NCBI GenBank assembly: GCA_938041335.1
Contig: CALIAF010000011.1
Coordinates: forward strand, 1 to 64,000
Direction of reading: 5' to 3'
Length of the DNA: 64,000 bases
Source of the DNA: an uncultured Ulvibacter sp.
GTDB lineage: Bacteria > Bacteroidota > Bacteroidia > Flavobacteriales > Flavobacteriaceae
Both the position numbers and the translations under genes were made by a program. The notes under the pieces are model-generated. The model was not told the DNA's origin and did no database searches. It was given only the letters and a program-made list of their open reading frames with translations. Positions 36,201 through 44,605 of the stretch are shown here, in pieces. Position 1 is the first letter of the stretch, and the number at the start of each line of letters is the position of its first letter.

Positions 36201-36854
36201 AACTATAATTATAATTCGCCGGGAGAGGAAGATATTTTAATTACTGAAGTTTTTGACCTTAGCACCGTTGATGTTGCTATGTTGAGCTTTGATCTTGCAA
36301 AAGCGCAATACTCTAATACATTTTTTGACAGTTTACGTGTTGAAATTTCTATAGATTGTGGCGGGACATATACCACAATCTATGATAAGACAGATTTAGA
36401 GTTATCTACGTTGTCTAACTATAATACAGAAAATACGTGGCTACCTTCAAGTGCTGCCGACTGGAGAAACGAGCAAATAGACTTAACAGCATACATGGAT
36501 GAAGTGGTACAAATAAGATTTGTTAATGTCAATGGCTACGGAAATACTACACTTATTGACAACATAAATCTTAGTACGTTATTAGGCCTTGATGATCGTA
36601 TAGTTTCTGAAATCAACGTATTCCCAAACCCAGCAACGGACACCTTTTTTATCCAACTTACAAATGAAACGGTAACGGACGCTTCTATCACTATTGTAAA
36701 CAGCCTAGGGCAGACGGTTCAAACCATCGCTAACGAGCAACTGGATAGTAACAATTCAATTGAGATAGCTATTTCTGGATATACTACAGGAATGTATTTT
36801 GTAACTATTGAAGCGCAAGGTTTTACAGAAACTAAAAAATTGATGGTGGAATAA
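33276..36854 (+). CDS. Large S8-family protease secreted by T9SS
   Basis: The 1192-residue protein has a signal peptide at 1-19 (MKKAATLFALLFSISLLSQ) and a pro-region to about 210. The subtilase domain has Asp about 239-240 (VMVRDDGIVGPHIDF), His265 (QTHGDGVGGIM), Asn about 355 (FSAGNSNNN) and Ser435 (FGGTSGAAPGIAG). Beyond it lie a jelly-roll region (about 500-640), Ig/FN3-like domains (WDAVADAESYDVYLL) and a MAM-like segment (EDFETNVVPPEGW). The T9SS type A tail is VFPNPATDTFFIQL ... GMYFVTIEAQG ... KKLMVE. It probably degrades external protein. It is monocistronic, with its own promoter and terminator. Confidence 0.93.
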   Translation: MKKAATLFALLFSISLLSQTNYNIQFQDEVVVVEENMSSFQWSQMPESSKFENGYYGWVQFFSTPTQAIQNELNTRGLELIEYHPNKAYVFYFPETTSIQYLKDIGVRAIVPIKGQYKLSSALKMPPYSAYALNGDNILVTLEFQKHTNATFVIEELARQQITVQQQYRDHNIIDLSIPNNCLEALSNLPFVKWIELIVAPDIKDDTRGRSLHRASNLDTQTTAGRNYTGAGIGVMVRDDGIVGPHIDFQGRIDNSGATGVGQTHGDGVGGIMAGAGNLNPMMRGMAAGSDVFVVNYAANFLDTQTTSLINDGSVQITNSSYSNGCNDGYTTITSTVDEQTKDIPSLLHVFSAGNSNNNDCGYGAGNQWGNITGGHKQGKNVIATANVFFDGSLVNSSSRGPAHDGRIKPDIAANGAAHNSTAENNTYQSFGGTSGAAPGIAGISAQLYEAYGELNGGDLPQSALIKAALLNTANDAGNVGPDYRFGWGIVNGLRAAKIIEDGRYLSDNITQGASNNHTINVPAGTAQVRFMVYWSDIQASAGANPALVNDLDLVVTDPASNTLLPWILDPTPDPVALNTPATFGADHLNNVEQVLINAPAAGDYTLDILGFNVPVGPQEYFVVYEIISDNLTVTYPDGGEPFIAGETESIHWDAINTTEDFDLEYSTDGGGTWTMITTVPFDTTNFGWDVPTTITGAAQIRVSTTSYSDTSDANFSIANLVEGFVFSEVCPSEATFTWDAVADAESYDVYLLGTKYMEVAGTTTTTTITVPTGNPTEVIWAAIVAKNDTENWTSRRTIAISNEGLLNCVLPNDVGVLELGNSSGDFSAVCSGNTEVIISALINNPGINPQSNFDVSYQLSGQAVVTETFTGTINAGEDTLFTFVTPLTIDTNGSYSLTITTALVGDENIYNDMFTFDFFATIEATALEFEEDFETNVVPPEGWLIINDDDDFTWIGGSGVVGSDGSSTSVVGIDNYNYNSPGEEDILITEVFDLSTVDVAMLSFDLAKAQYSNTFFDSLRVEISIDCGGTYTTIYDKTDLELSTLSNYNTENTWLPSSAADWRNEQIDLTAYMDEVVQIRFVNVNGYGNTTLIDNINLSTLLGLDDRIVSEINVFPNPATDTFFIQLTNETVTDASITIVNSLGQTVQTIANEQLDSNNSIEIAISGYTTGMYFVTIEAQGFTETKKLMVE

Positions 36855-36871
36855 GAGCTTCACATTATTAT

Positions 36872-36900
36872 AAAAAGGCCGCCCATAAGGCGGCCTTTTT
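36872..36900. terminator. Bidirectional terminator between S8 protease and EnvC genes
   Basis: Perfect 12-base arms AAAAAGGCCGCC (36872-36883) and GGCGGCCTTTTT (36889-36900) around CATAA. Both strands end in a T run. The right arm touches the stop of the convergent EnvC-like gene. Confidence 0.92.
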
Positions 36901-38131
36901 ACATTTTAAAAACCCAATTAGCAGGGTTCAGTTTGTTCCCGTCTTTATAGACATAAAACTTCATTAGATATCTCCCTGAGGCTGCATTTTTAGAAACGGA
37001 ACCCAAAGCTTGTTTTGTGGTTACCTTATCTCCCTTTTTTACTTTTAAATTAGATAAGTTATAATAGACCGTTATGTAATTACCATGACGAAGCATTACC
37101 GCTTTATTAGAACCCTTCATTTGCTGTATTTCCATCACCTCACCATTAAAAACAGCTCTAGCGGTAGCGTTTTCTTTGGTCGCGATTTCTACTCCACTAT
37201 TAGACCGCGTAAGATTAGGGTTTGAAGGAACTTTATGTGTCCCAAATTTACCAACAACCACTCCTTGCGCTACAGGCCATGGTAGTTTTCCTCTATTACT
37301 TGTAAAACTTTTAGCAAGCTCCATTGCTTCTGGGGTCATTGCAAATGATTCTCTTGAGGATGAAGATACCGTGTTTCCTTTTGCCTTAGATCCTTTGTTT
37401 GCTTTTGCAATGGCTGCTCTAATGAGGTTATCTATCTCTTTATCAAGCTTACTTGCCTCTCGCTGTTTCTTTTTTATTTGAGAAGCAAAATCACCCTCAT
37501 CTTTCTTTAATGTTGCTAAGAGCGAAGCTTGAGATTTGCGCTCTGCCTCAAGTTTTTTCTTGTCTTTTTTGTTTTCAATTATCAGCGCATCTTTTTGCTT
37601 CCGCTGGGCGATGAGGTCTGTGTTTATGACTTTTAATTTATCAGACTTTTCTTTGATGGTAGCTCCTTGTGCTTTTCTGTACTCTGTATATTGCTTCATA
37701 TACTGTACCCGCTTGTAGGCCTGTAAAAAACTTTCTGAAGAAAGCAAAAATAGCACCCTACTCTGCTGCGATTTACTCTTATAAGACTTGTTAATCATCG
37801 CTGCATAATCTTCTTTTAATTCAATAAGTTCGCTACGAAGTTGATCCATTTGGGCAAGGTTATTATTAATCGTTTTAGATAAATAATTAGCCTGTTGGTT
37901 GGTGACTTTTATTAGTGTTTCTCTTGCCGTAATACGCTGATTTATGTCTTCTACTTCTGTTAAAAGCGACTTTTTTTCACCTCGTGTTTTAAAAAGAACT
38001 GCTTCTATTTGTTTTATTTCATTTAAAATATTCTGGCGTTTACGCTCCAGTTCTTTTTGCTTATCAACTTGTGCAAAGCCATTTGCGGCCGCAAGAAGAA
38101 GGAATAGTAGGATGTAAATACGTTTGCTCAA
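36899..38131 (-). CDS. EnvC-like murein hydrolase activator with degenerate M23 domain
   Basis: The 410-residue exported protein has a signal peptide at about 1-20 (LLFLLLAAANGFAQ), a long coiled coil at about 22-245 (KQKELERKRQNILNEIKQIE ...) and a C-terminal LytM/M23 domain (NSGVEIATKENATARAVFNGEV, MLRHGNYITVYYNL). The M23 zinc ligands HxxxD and HxH are not intact: GVEIA replaces the usual HxGxD and YNL the second His. It is therefore expected to activate an amidase rather than cut murein, as EnvC does. The start is TTG at 38131, 3 bases after the DUF4292 stop, so it is coupled to that gene. Confidence 0.85.
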   Translation of the reverse strand: MSKRIYILLFLLLAAANGFAQVDKQKELERKRQNILNEIKQIEAVLFKTRGEKKSLLTEVEDINQRITARETLIKVTNQQANYLSKTINNNLAQMDQLRSELIELKEDYAAMINKSYKSKSQQSRVLFLLSSESFLQAYKRVQYMKQYTEYRKAQGATIKEKSDKLKVINTDLIAQRKQKDALIIENKKDKKKLEAERKSQASLLATLKKDEGDFASQIKKKQREASKLDKEIDNLIRAAIAKANKGSKAKGNTVSSSSRESFAMTPEAMELAKSFTSNRGKLPWPVAQGVVVGKFGTHKVPSNPNLTRSNSGVEIATKENATARAVFNGEVMEIQQMKGSNKAVMLRHGNYITVYYNLSNLKVKKGDKVTTKQALGSVSKNAASGRYLMKFYVYKDGNKLNPANWVFKM

Positions 38132-38134
38132 AAT

Positions 38135-38914
38135 TTATAATTCTATTGGTGTATATCCATTAGGGATCTTAAAAGAAAAATTAATAGATGGATTTAAATC
38201 TATTTTCCTGTATTCCACTTCAATCTTGGTTTTCTTTCCATCATCATCTGTATTCACTTCTATGTTGGTAGGAAATAGTTGATTCTCTACTAGTTGATAT
38301 TGCCCGTATTGCACTTCTAGTTGGCGTTTTTCCGAAGGTTGTGAAACACTCTCTTGTGATACCTTAAACGTATCTGGATTTAATAACAAAGAAAAGTAAA
38401 AATCACCCAAGGGGTTTTTAGGCTGCAATCTATATTTATTAGTCACAATCGTAGAAGAATATGCATTTGCATTTAAATCAAAAACAGATTGACCCAATAA
38501 GATGGCCTGTGCTTTTTTAAAGTCAATGTCTGTACCTAGCCAGTTGCTCAGCAATTGAAAATCTCCATCAAAATAGGTATTCCCTATGGTCTCATAATAC
38601 TGCACGCTATTTTTTGTGATCAGTGCTTTTGCAATAGTCACTCCTAGAAGCGATGCTTTAATCCAGATTTTCTCGTCTTTTTGCATCCGGAGACTTACGG
38701 TGATTCCTTGAGACTTTTTTTCATCTTCATAAGCAACATACATCCTTCCCGCAAGTGTATTAAAATTAGGCGATGCGTTATTATGGGAAGCCACAATAGA
38801 TTTTAATGCGAGAGAAGCATCTGCTGTGCTTGATCCTGTGACAGGTTTAATCCCACCGCAGGCAGTAAGAAAAACACTAAAAACACTAATAATTAGATAA
38901 TGAGTATGCTTCAT
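38135..38914 (-). CDS. DUF4292 lipoprotein
   Basis: The 259-residue protein has a lipoprotein signal (MKHTHYLIISVFSVFLTACGG, Cys19). The mature part is beta-rich, with an outer-membrane lipoprotein-carrier-like look (MYVAYEDEKKSQGITVSLRM). DUF4292 proteins resemble the LolA/LolB fold; a role in moving lipids or lipoproteins is inferred. The ATG at 38914 is preferred to a longer frame that would overlap the upstream TPR gene. It starts 1-2 bases before the TPR stop codon region, so TPR, DUF4292 and EnvC genes are translated in series. Confidence 0.8.
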   Translation of the reverse strand: MKHTHYLIISVFSVFLTACGGIKPVTGSSTADASLALKSIVASHNNASPNFNTLAGRMYVAYEDEKKSQGITVSLRMQKDEKIWIKASLLGVTIAKALITKNSVQYYETIGNTYFDGDFQLLSNWLGTDIDFKKAQAILLGQSVFDLNANAYSSTIVTNKYRLQPKNPLGDFYFSLLLNPDTFKVSQESVSQPSEKRQLEVQYGQYQLVENQLFPTNIEVNTDDDGKKTKIEVEYRKIDLNPSINFSFKIPNGYTPIEL

Positions 38915-38915
38915 G

Positions 38916-40283
38916 TTAGTTGATAACGATAGATGCAGCCTTTTTAGCATATGCTGCTGCTTTTTTTGTATTCCCTTTTAAGGTATATGCTTTTTCAAGT
39001 TGTGTAAAAAAGTCTTTTTCTAAGGCATCATTGTCCACCACATAATCAACTCCAGTTTCAAGAGATTCTATAGCAGTATCTGCTTCTTGCAAGTTCACAT
39101 TTGCCACTCCATTAAGAAGATAAAGTAGAGGTTGCGCGGGAAAAATATCAAGACCATTGCTGCTATAAGCGGCCGCATCTTTAAATTGCCCCACATCAAT
39201 TAATATAAGCAATGTGTTTTTAAGTAAGCTATAGTTGTCCTCGTCAGTTGCGAGGCCTTTTTTGTACGCAACAATAGCATCTTCTTTGCGGTCTTTAGAC
39301 ACATAATAGTCTCCTAGTTTTTCATATACCGCTCCGTTTTCTTCTGAAAAATTATTGACCGTTTTTTCTAACGTTTTTTCATACTCTGGGTTGTTTTCTA
39401 CAAAAGAAATAAAATCACCTAGCACGCGATACTTACCTTGCTTGTCTATCTTGTCTGAATTAAAGACAATTTCCATAGACTTAATAGCCTCTTTGGTCTG
39501 CCCATCATCAAGGTAAAATTTATAAAGTGCAAGATGCACCATTTCACTTTTTGGTTGATTTTTCAGTAACTCCTTTGCAGTTTCAAATGCTTTTGCGACG
39601 TTTCCTTCATCACTATAAAGATAAATAAGACTTAAATAATCTTGTTCTTTTTTAGGGTTCTCATCTACGCGAGATTCTAACTTTTCTATTTGTTGTTCAT
39701 TATTACCTGTTGCTCTATATACATTTTTGCGCAACGTATTTCTATATGCGCTCTCTCCTATGTCTTGATCTAATTCGTCAAGGATGACAATAGCTTCATC
39801 AAATTGGTTGGTGCGGATATATAAGTTGGCAAGATCTTCTTTATAATCTGGGTCTTTAACAATAAGTTGTTTTACCAGCGGGATTGCCTTATTATAGTTA
39901 CGTTGTAAGAAATAAAGATCGTACAGAGACACCATAACATCTAGTTGGTCAGGAGCAGTAGTCAGCACTTTTTCAAAATGAACCTCTGCGGCATTGTACT
40001 TCTTGAGAGAGACTAAGTTTTTGCCTTTCTCAAAAGAAACAACGGCGAGTTGAGTAGCATCTCCATCTGCTGCACGTGCTGCTTTATCCAGGGCATCTAA
40101 TGCTAATTCATAGTTCTCAATTCCTTTTTGTTTTAGAGCTTCAAAAAACGCCTCTTGGAACTCATCTGTTACATTACCTAAGTCATCTGTGGGTTCATCG
40201 CCCACGTTTTCTTGGGCATAGCCGGCCACAGAAAGAAAAATTCCGAAGAAAAGAAAGAGAATTATTTTGTATTGTTTTTTCAT
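38916..40283 (-). CDS. Exported tetratricopeptide-repeat protein
   Basis: The 455-residue protein has a signal peptide at 1-24 (MKKQYKIILFLFFGIFLSVAGYAQ), followed by about ten TPR-like helix pairs spanning residues 40-440 (for example AEVHFEKVLTTAPDQLDV, DAIVAYKKGLATDEDNYSLL). It is probably a periplasmic scaffold. It is upstream of DUF4292 and EnvC genes with almost no gap, which suggests a shared task in the envelope or cell division. The ATG at 40283 gives the clean signal peptide. Confidence 0.8.
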   Translation of the reverse strand: MKKQYKIILFLFFGIFLSVAGYAQENVGDEPTDDLGNVTDEFQEAFFEALKQKGIENYELALDALDKAARAADGDATQLAVVSFEKGKNLVSLKKYNAAEVHFEKVLTTAPDQLDVMVSLYDLYFLQRNYNKAIPLVKQLIVKDPDYKEDLANLYIRTNQFDEAIVILDELDQDIGESAYRNTLRKNVYRATGNNEQQIEKLESRVDENPKKEQDYLSLIYLYSDEGNVAKAFETAKELLKNQPKSEMVHLALYKFYLDDGQTKEAIKSMEIVFNSDKIDKQGKYRVLGDFISFVENNPEYEKTLEKTVNNFSEENGAVYEKLGDYYVSKDRKEDAIVAYKKGLATDEDNYSLLKNTLLILIDVGQFKDAAAYSSNGLDIFPAQPLLYLLNGVANVNLQEADTAIESLETGVDYVVDNDALEKDFFTQLEKAYTLKGNTKKAAAYAKKAASIVIN

Positions 40284-40400
40284 AATTGATTTACTAACTA
40301 CTAAAACCTTCACGGCAACTTACTGCGCCTATAGGCTTGTATGTTTTGACTCTCCCAGATGGAAAGTAAGAAGGCTGTTTGTTTAGCTTTTGGGCTATTA

Positions 40401-41417
40401 CTACTTTAATTGCGAATAATCACCGATACTCACATTGGTAAATTTACCATCAAAATGCGCGTGGTTTCCTATCATTGCATTGTCTAAAATAGCATTTTTT
40501 ATTATCGATTGAGTCTGTATAATACTATTTTTAATGGTGCTATCCTCAATTACTGTGCCTTTCCCAATAGATGCGAACGGTCCTATAACGCTATTTTTTA
40601 TCACAACTCCTTCACCAATAAAACAAGGAGGAATGATCTCTGCATTTTCAGTCACTATTTTTTCTGAAACCAAGGGCTCGTTTGCTTCTGCTAGAAAACC
40701 TAGCATTCTGCGGTTAGTTTCAACAGTTACTTCTTTGTTACCGCAGTCCATCCATTCGCTTACCGTTCCTGTTTTAAAGACCTTTCCATCTGCCATCATT
40801 CGCTTTATACCATCATTTATCTGGTATTCGCCGCCATTTATAATGTTATTGTCTAGGACGTATTGTAATTCTTTTTTTAACACCGAAACGTCCTTGAAAT
40901 AATATATTCCTATAACGGCTTGGTCACTTACAAAAGTTTCAGGTTTCTCAACAAGCTCGACTATTTCTTCTTTATCATTCAAGTTTACCACCCCATATGC
41001 CGAAGGATTCTCCACCTTCTTAGTCCATATCACAGCATCAGCCTCTTTGTCCAGATCAAAATCTGCACGTATCAAAGTATCTGCATATGCAATTACGGCA
41101 GGGCCACTTAGGGAAGGCTCCGCACACATAATGGCATGACCGGTTCCTTTAGGGTCGAGCTGACGATAAATACTTGGTTTTGCACCTAGCTCTGTTGCAA
41201 GTGCTTTTAAGCTCTCTACAACATCATCTCCAAAAAACGCTGGGTCTCCTAAGATAAACGCTATTTCATCGATATCTTGATTCAAAACCCCAGCAATATC
41301 TGCTACAAGTCTATGAACAATAGGTTTTCCTGCTACTGGAATTAATGGTTTAGGTACTGTTAAACTATGCGGGCGTAGACGGCTTCCGCGGCCTGCCATG
41401 GGTACAATTATTTTCAT
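40401..41417 (-). CDS. Sugar-1-phosphate nucleotidyltransferase
   Basis: The 338-residue enzyme starts MKIIVPMAGRGSRLRPHSLT then VPKPLIPVAGKPI, the nucleotide-binding signature of NTP-transferases. The active-site Asp and sugar contacts follow (YADTLIRADF, EKPETFV, GIYYF). The C-terminal third is a left-handed beta-helix with hexapeptide repeats (AEIIPPCFIGEGVVIKNSVI). It makes a nucleotide sugar for surface polysaccharide; which sugar is not readable. In this cluster it lies with a flippase and dut. Confidence 0.87.
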   Translation of the reverse strand: MKIIVPMAGRGSRLRPHSLTVPKPLIPVAGKPIVHRLVADIAGVLNQDIDEIAFILGDPAFFGDDVVESLKALATELGAKPSIYRQLDPKGTGHAIMCAEPSLSGPAVIAYADTLIRADFDLDKEADAVIWTKKVENPSAYGVVNLNDKEEIVELVEKPETFVSDQAVIGIYYFKDVSVLKKELQYVLDNNIINGGEYQINDGIKRMMADGKVFKTGTVSEWMDCGNKEVTVETNRRMLGFLAEANEPLVSEKIVTENAEIIPPCFIGEGVVIKNSVIGPFASIGKGTVIEDSTIKNSIIQTQSIIKNAILDNAMIGNHAHFDGKFTNVSIGDYSQLK

Positions 41418-41424
41418 ATGCTAT

Positions 41425-41442
41425 CTCCTGCGCAGGCAGGAG
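41425..41442. repeat. CTCCTGC-type palindrome downstream of GIY-YIG gene
   Basis: CTCCTGC and GCAGGAG (41425-41442) are perfect arms around GCAG. It lies 17 bases past the stop of the GIY-YIG gene and 7 bases before the start of the nucleotidyltransferase gene. Confidence 0.75.
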
Positions 41443-41459
41443 TCTCTTGGGTATTAATG

Positions 41460-41774
41460 TTAATCTCTAATCTTTTTAAAATCTATATTCCAATTTGTTG
41501 TTAAATGAAACCAACCAGGGTTCATATCAACTATTAGATTAATCTTCCAATCTCTCTTCCACTTTTTTAATTGCTTTTCTCTAAGCACTGCTTCGTAAGC
41601 AGATGTGTGTTCTTCAAAATACACTAGTTTATTGCAATTGTATTTTGCGGAATTTTTTTTGGGGTACTTTTTTAATTTATGTTCTTTATATCTCTCAATT
41701 ATATTATCAGTAACTCCAATATATAATATGGAATTTGTCTTGTTTGTTAATATATGAACATACCATAATTCCAT
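41460..41774 (-). CDS. GIY-YIG domain nuclease, small
   Basis: The 104-residue protein has WYVHILTN for GIY, LYIGVTDN for YIG, Arg about 28 (IIERYKEHK) and Glu about 66 (LREKQLKKWKRDWK), so the catalytic set is complete. It differs in sequence from the GIY-YIG protein at 324. It lies between dut and the nucleotidyltransferase gene, in a cluster that otherwise looks like a fixed envelope block, and is bracketed by related short palindromes at 41425 and 41791. It looks like an inserted accessory unit. Confidence 0.85.
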   Translation of the reverse strand: MELWYVHILTNKTNSILYIGVTDNIIERYKEHKLKKYPKKNSAKYNCNKLVYFEEHTSAYEAVLREKQLKKWKRDWKINLIVDMNPGWFHLTTNWNIDFKKIRD

Positions 41775-41790
41775 TTCTAACTATTCTGAG

Positions 41791-41810
41791 ATTCCTGCCT
41801 ACGCAGGAAT
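41791..41810. repeat. ATTCCTGC-type palindrome upstream of GIY-YIG gene
   Basis: ATTCCTGC and GCAGGAAT (41791-41810) are perfect arms around CTAC. It lies 17 bases before the GIY-YIG start and abuts the dut stop codon. With 41425 it brackets the gene almost symmetrically. Confidence 0.75.
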
Positions 41811-41811
41811 T

Positions 41812-42249
41812 TTACTTCACCCCAGTACTCCCAAATCCACCTTCACCGCGATCTGTTTCACTCAAAACACCTACTTCTTCAAAAACAGCACGTTCGTGTT
41901 TTGCAATTACTAATTGTGCAATGCGTTCTCCATTTTCAATGGTAAAATCTTCATTACTGAGGTTTACAAGAATTACGCCAATCTCCCCTCGATAATCTGC
42001 ATCAATAGTACCTGGGCTATTTAATACCGTGATTCCTTTTTTTGCAGCCAGGCCACTTCTAGGTCTTACTTGTGCTTCATAGCCTATAGGCAATTCTATA
42101 AAGAGACCAGTTTTGACAATGGCACGTTGCAAGGGTTTTAATGTTGTTGGTTCTGTTGCGTTTGCTCTAATATCCATACCGGCACTTGCGATTGTCTCGT
42201 AGCTTGGGAGTGGGTGAGTAGACTTGTTTATTATTTTTATTTTTTGCAT
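41812..42249 (-). CDS. dut: dUTP diphosphatase
   Basis: Dut hydrolyses dUTP to dUMP and keeps uracil out of DNA. The 145-residue trimeric-type enzyme shows the five motifs: [40 protein letters not shown] and [10 protein letters not shown] at the C-terminus. Length is standard. It is co-oriented with the flippase upstream. Its stop codon touches a palindrome. Confidence 0.96.
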   Translation of the reverse strand: MQKIKIINKSTHPLPSYETIASAGMDIRANATEPTTLKPLQRAIVKTGLFIELPIGYEAQVRPRSGLAAKKGITVLNSPGTIDADYRGEIGVILVNLSNEDFTIENGERIAQLVIAKHERAVFEEVGVLSETDRGEGGFGSTGVK

Positions 42250-42409
42250 TGTACTTGTTTAATAATTTGATATTTTGGTTTTTCCTTCATCTCTAGCTCT
42301 TCTCTCGCTGGAAAAAGAGCTATTCTTTTCTTCGAAAAAACGAACCATCTACGGTGGCTGAGTGATTTTTTATTTAAAGCGAACCATAAATAAAAAAATT
42401 GTACCGAAG

Positions 42410-43870
42410 TCACCTCTTTATCATTCGTTTAAGCTCTTTCTTTTCCATAAAGAACACGCCTAGCAAAAATACCAATAATAAGGCACTTCCTATGAGGAGA
42501 TTTCGATCAAAAATGTAAAACGAAGTCACTCCAAAGCTTATTGCCACTAATAAATAAGCTCCTATTTTCTTAACCTCGTAAGGCACCCTATAATATTTCC
42601 GCCCTAAAAAATAACTAACAATCATCATAGACCCATACGCTGCGAGTGTTGCAATAGCTGCTCCTTTGTATTTTAATTCTGGTATTAAAGCAAAATTGAC
42701 GGTAATAGTAATTATGGCGCCCAAAACTGAAATATAGGCACCGTATTTTGTGCGGTCTGTCACTTTATACCAAACACTGAGATTGTGGTAGACGCCTAGG
42801 CATAAGTTTGCTAACAAAATAAAAGGAACAACCCAAAGCGCTACCCAATAGGCTTCATCACGGATTAATAGTTCTTTAAAAAAATCTACATAGACCATGA
42901 CCGTCAAAAAAATGACGCATCCAAAAATGGTAAAGTATTTTGTGATGAGGGCGTATGTTTCTTTTGCGTTTTCTTCTTTTGCGTGATTAAAAAAGAAAGG
43001 CTCAATACCTAGTCTAAAAGCAGTAGCAAATAGGGTCATAAAAACACCAAGCTTGTAACAAGCAGCATAGACACCAACTTCAGTTTCTGCAATATCGTCT
43101 GGGAGTAAATAATCTAAAAGGATTTTATCAAAGGCTTCGTTTATAGAAAATGCGATTCCTGCAATGAGCACCGGATAGGCGTAACGCATCATTTGTTTCC
43201 AGAGGGTAAAATCAAACTTGAATTTTATTTTAAAGTATAATGGTAAAACCATCAATAAAGTTGCACCACTGGCAATAATATTTGCAATAAATATATAATC
43301 TACTGGGGCTTCTACTTGAAGTGTTCCTCCCAAAAAGGAATCTAGATTTCCACTATCAAGTTCAGGTAATCCTAAAAAAAAGAAAAGATTAAAGCCTAAA
43401 TTAATGCAGACATTTAAGATTTTTATAAGAGCATATTTAAGCGGCTTCTCATTTGCGCGATACCAAACAAAAGGGATAATCACCAGGGCGTCTAGAATTA
43501 ATATTTGCAATGCCCATACCACATAGCGCTCTTCAAACCCAATAAGAGAAGCAATGTGCCCTTTTAAAAGATAAACAATGACTAAGACTGCTAATGATGT
43601 AAACGTGATCGAGGTGAGCGCCGTAGATTGTACCAGGGACTTTTTTATTCCTTCTTTATTTATAAATCTGAAAAAAGCGGTTTCCATGCCATAGCTGAGC
43701 AGAACATTTCCTAAAATAATATAGGCCATTAAGGTGGCATAGACCCCAAAAGAAGAAGGGTCTAAAACAGACGTATACAATGGCACCAATACAATGGCAA
43801 GCGCACGCGGTAAAACCGTGGCTAGACCGTAAATAAATGTTTGTTGGAAGAGTTTTCTATAGAGGCTCAA
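42410..43870 (-). CDS. Polysaccharide flippase, Wzx/MATE-like
   Basis: The 486-residue inner-membrane protein has about 12-14 transmembrane helices and the polysaccharide-biosynthesis start QQTFIYGLATVLPRALAIVLVPLYT. It should flip lipid-linked oligosaccharides for O-antigen or capsule. The frame begins at TTG 43870; no ATG lies before the conserved first helix, so TTG is taken as start. The lipoprotein gene upstream ends 18 bases before. The 160-base gap to dut shows no gene. Confidence 0.87.
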   Translation of the reverse strand: MSLYRKLFQQTFIYGLATVLPRALAIVLVPLYTSVLDPSSFGVYATLMAYIILGNVLLSYGMETAFFRFINKEGIKKSLVQSTALTSITFTSLAVLVIVYLLKGHIASLIGFEERYVVWALQILILDALVIIPFVWYRANEKPLKYALIKILNVCINLGFNLFFFLGLPELDSGNLDSFLGGTLQVEAPVDYIFIANIIASGATLLMVLPLYFKIKFKFDFTLWKQMMRYAYPVLIAGIAFSINEAFDKILLDYLLPDDIAETEVGVYAACYKLGVFMTLFATAFRLGIEPFFFNHAKEENAKETYALITKYFTIFGCVIFLTVMVYVDFFKELLIRDEAYWVALWVVPFILLANLCLGVYHNLSVWYKVTDRTKYGAYISVLGAIITITVNFALIPELKYKGAAIATLAAYGSMMIVSYFLGRKYYRVPYEVKKIGAYLLVAISFGVTSFYIFDRNLLIGSALLLVFLLGVFFMEKKELKRMIKR

Positions 43871-43888
43871 ATAGCGTAAATCTGCACG

Positions 43889-44410
43889 TTATAATTTGTT
43901 TATTCCATTCGGGTTTTGGGAAGGCAATGCTAACAGTTCCTTTTCTAGCACTTCTTTAATTTTTACATAAGACAGCGTGCCTTGATAGTCATAACTAATA
44001 ACAGCTTCAAATAGTTTTAGTTCAAATGGAAATACCTTTCTTGGTGTATTTTGCGCCTCTACTTGTGGATCACTATCCATCATAAAATCTTTTACCTCGT
44101 CTTTAAAGCTAGCTTTATAAACGTCTTTTTTTCCAAAAATGGCGCTAATTTCTGCGACTTGTCCTCTATAGTATATCTCTTTAAAAACGACGCCTTGTTT
44201 AATATTGCTGAAGTTAGCCCTCATTTCGGTGCCAGAACCACCCTCTTTAACACCAGCAACCCATTTCTGGCTCGTTACTTGCCCTATTAAAAATGGAGGA
44301 TTTTGCTGAAATGTGATAGGTTCGTCGCTATCTTTTGTGCTTCCGCAATGGCTTAAACTAAAAAGAGAAAGTGACAGAATTAATAGGATAAGTGGTTTTT
44401 GAAAAGACAT
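43889..44410 (-). CDS. Lipoprotein of unknown function
   Basis: The 173-residue protein has a lipobox (FSLSHCGSTKD, Cys22) and a beta-rich mature part with NPPFLIGQVTSQKWVAGVKEGGSG, where the GGSGTEMR segment looks conserved. I recognise it as a flavobacterial family without a known role. It is 18 bases upstream of the flippase gene and downstream of the atp terminator, so it begins the envelope cluster. Confidence 0.68.
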   Translation of the reverse strand: MSFQKPLILLILSLSLFSLSHCGSTKDSDEPITFQQNPPFLIGQVTSQKWVAGVKEGGSGTEMRANFSNIKQGVVFKEIYYRGQVAEISAIFGKKDVYKASFKDEVKDFMMDSDPQVEAQNTPRKVFPFELKLFEAVISYDYQGTLSYVKIKEVLEKELLALPSQNPNGINKL

Positions 44411-44500
44411 TTGTAGTTGTGTTTGTGATTATAAAGATAAGTATCCATAATTAAACTGAAAGGGAGTGCGTCTATTTCCGATGGAAAAATAAGGGTAATA

Positions 44501-44537
44501 AAAAAACCTCTCAAATCGAATAGACTTGAGAGGTTTA
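44501..44537 (-). terminator. Terminator of the atp operon
   Basis: AAACCTCTCAA (44504-44514) and TTGAGAGGTTT (44526-44536) form a perfect stem. On the minus strand it is followed by a run of Ts. It lies about 70 bases after the atpG stop. Confidence 0.85.
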
Positions 44538-44605
44538 ATATGTTTGCAATTAAAGGGTAGTGAGTGGTTTTTCTAAGCGGAACGCTCTAAAAAAATGGTA
44601 CCGAA

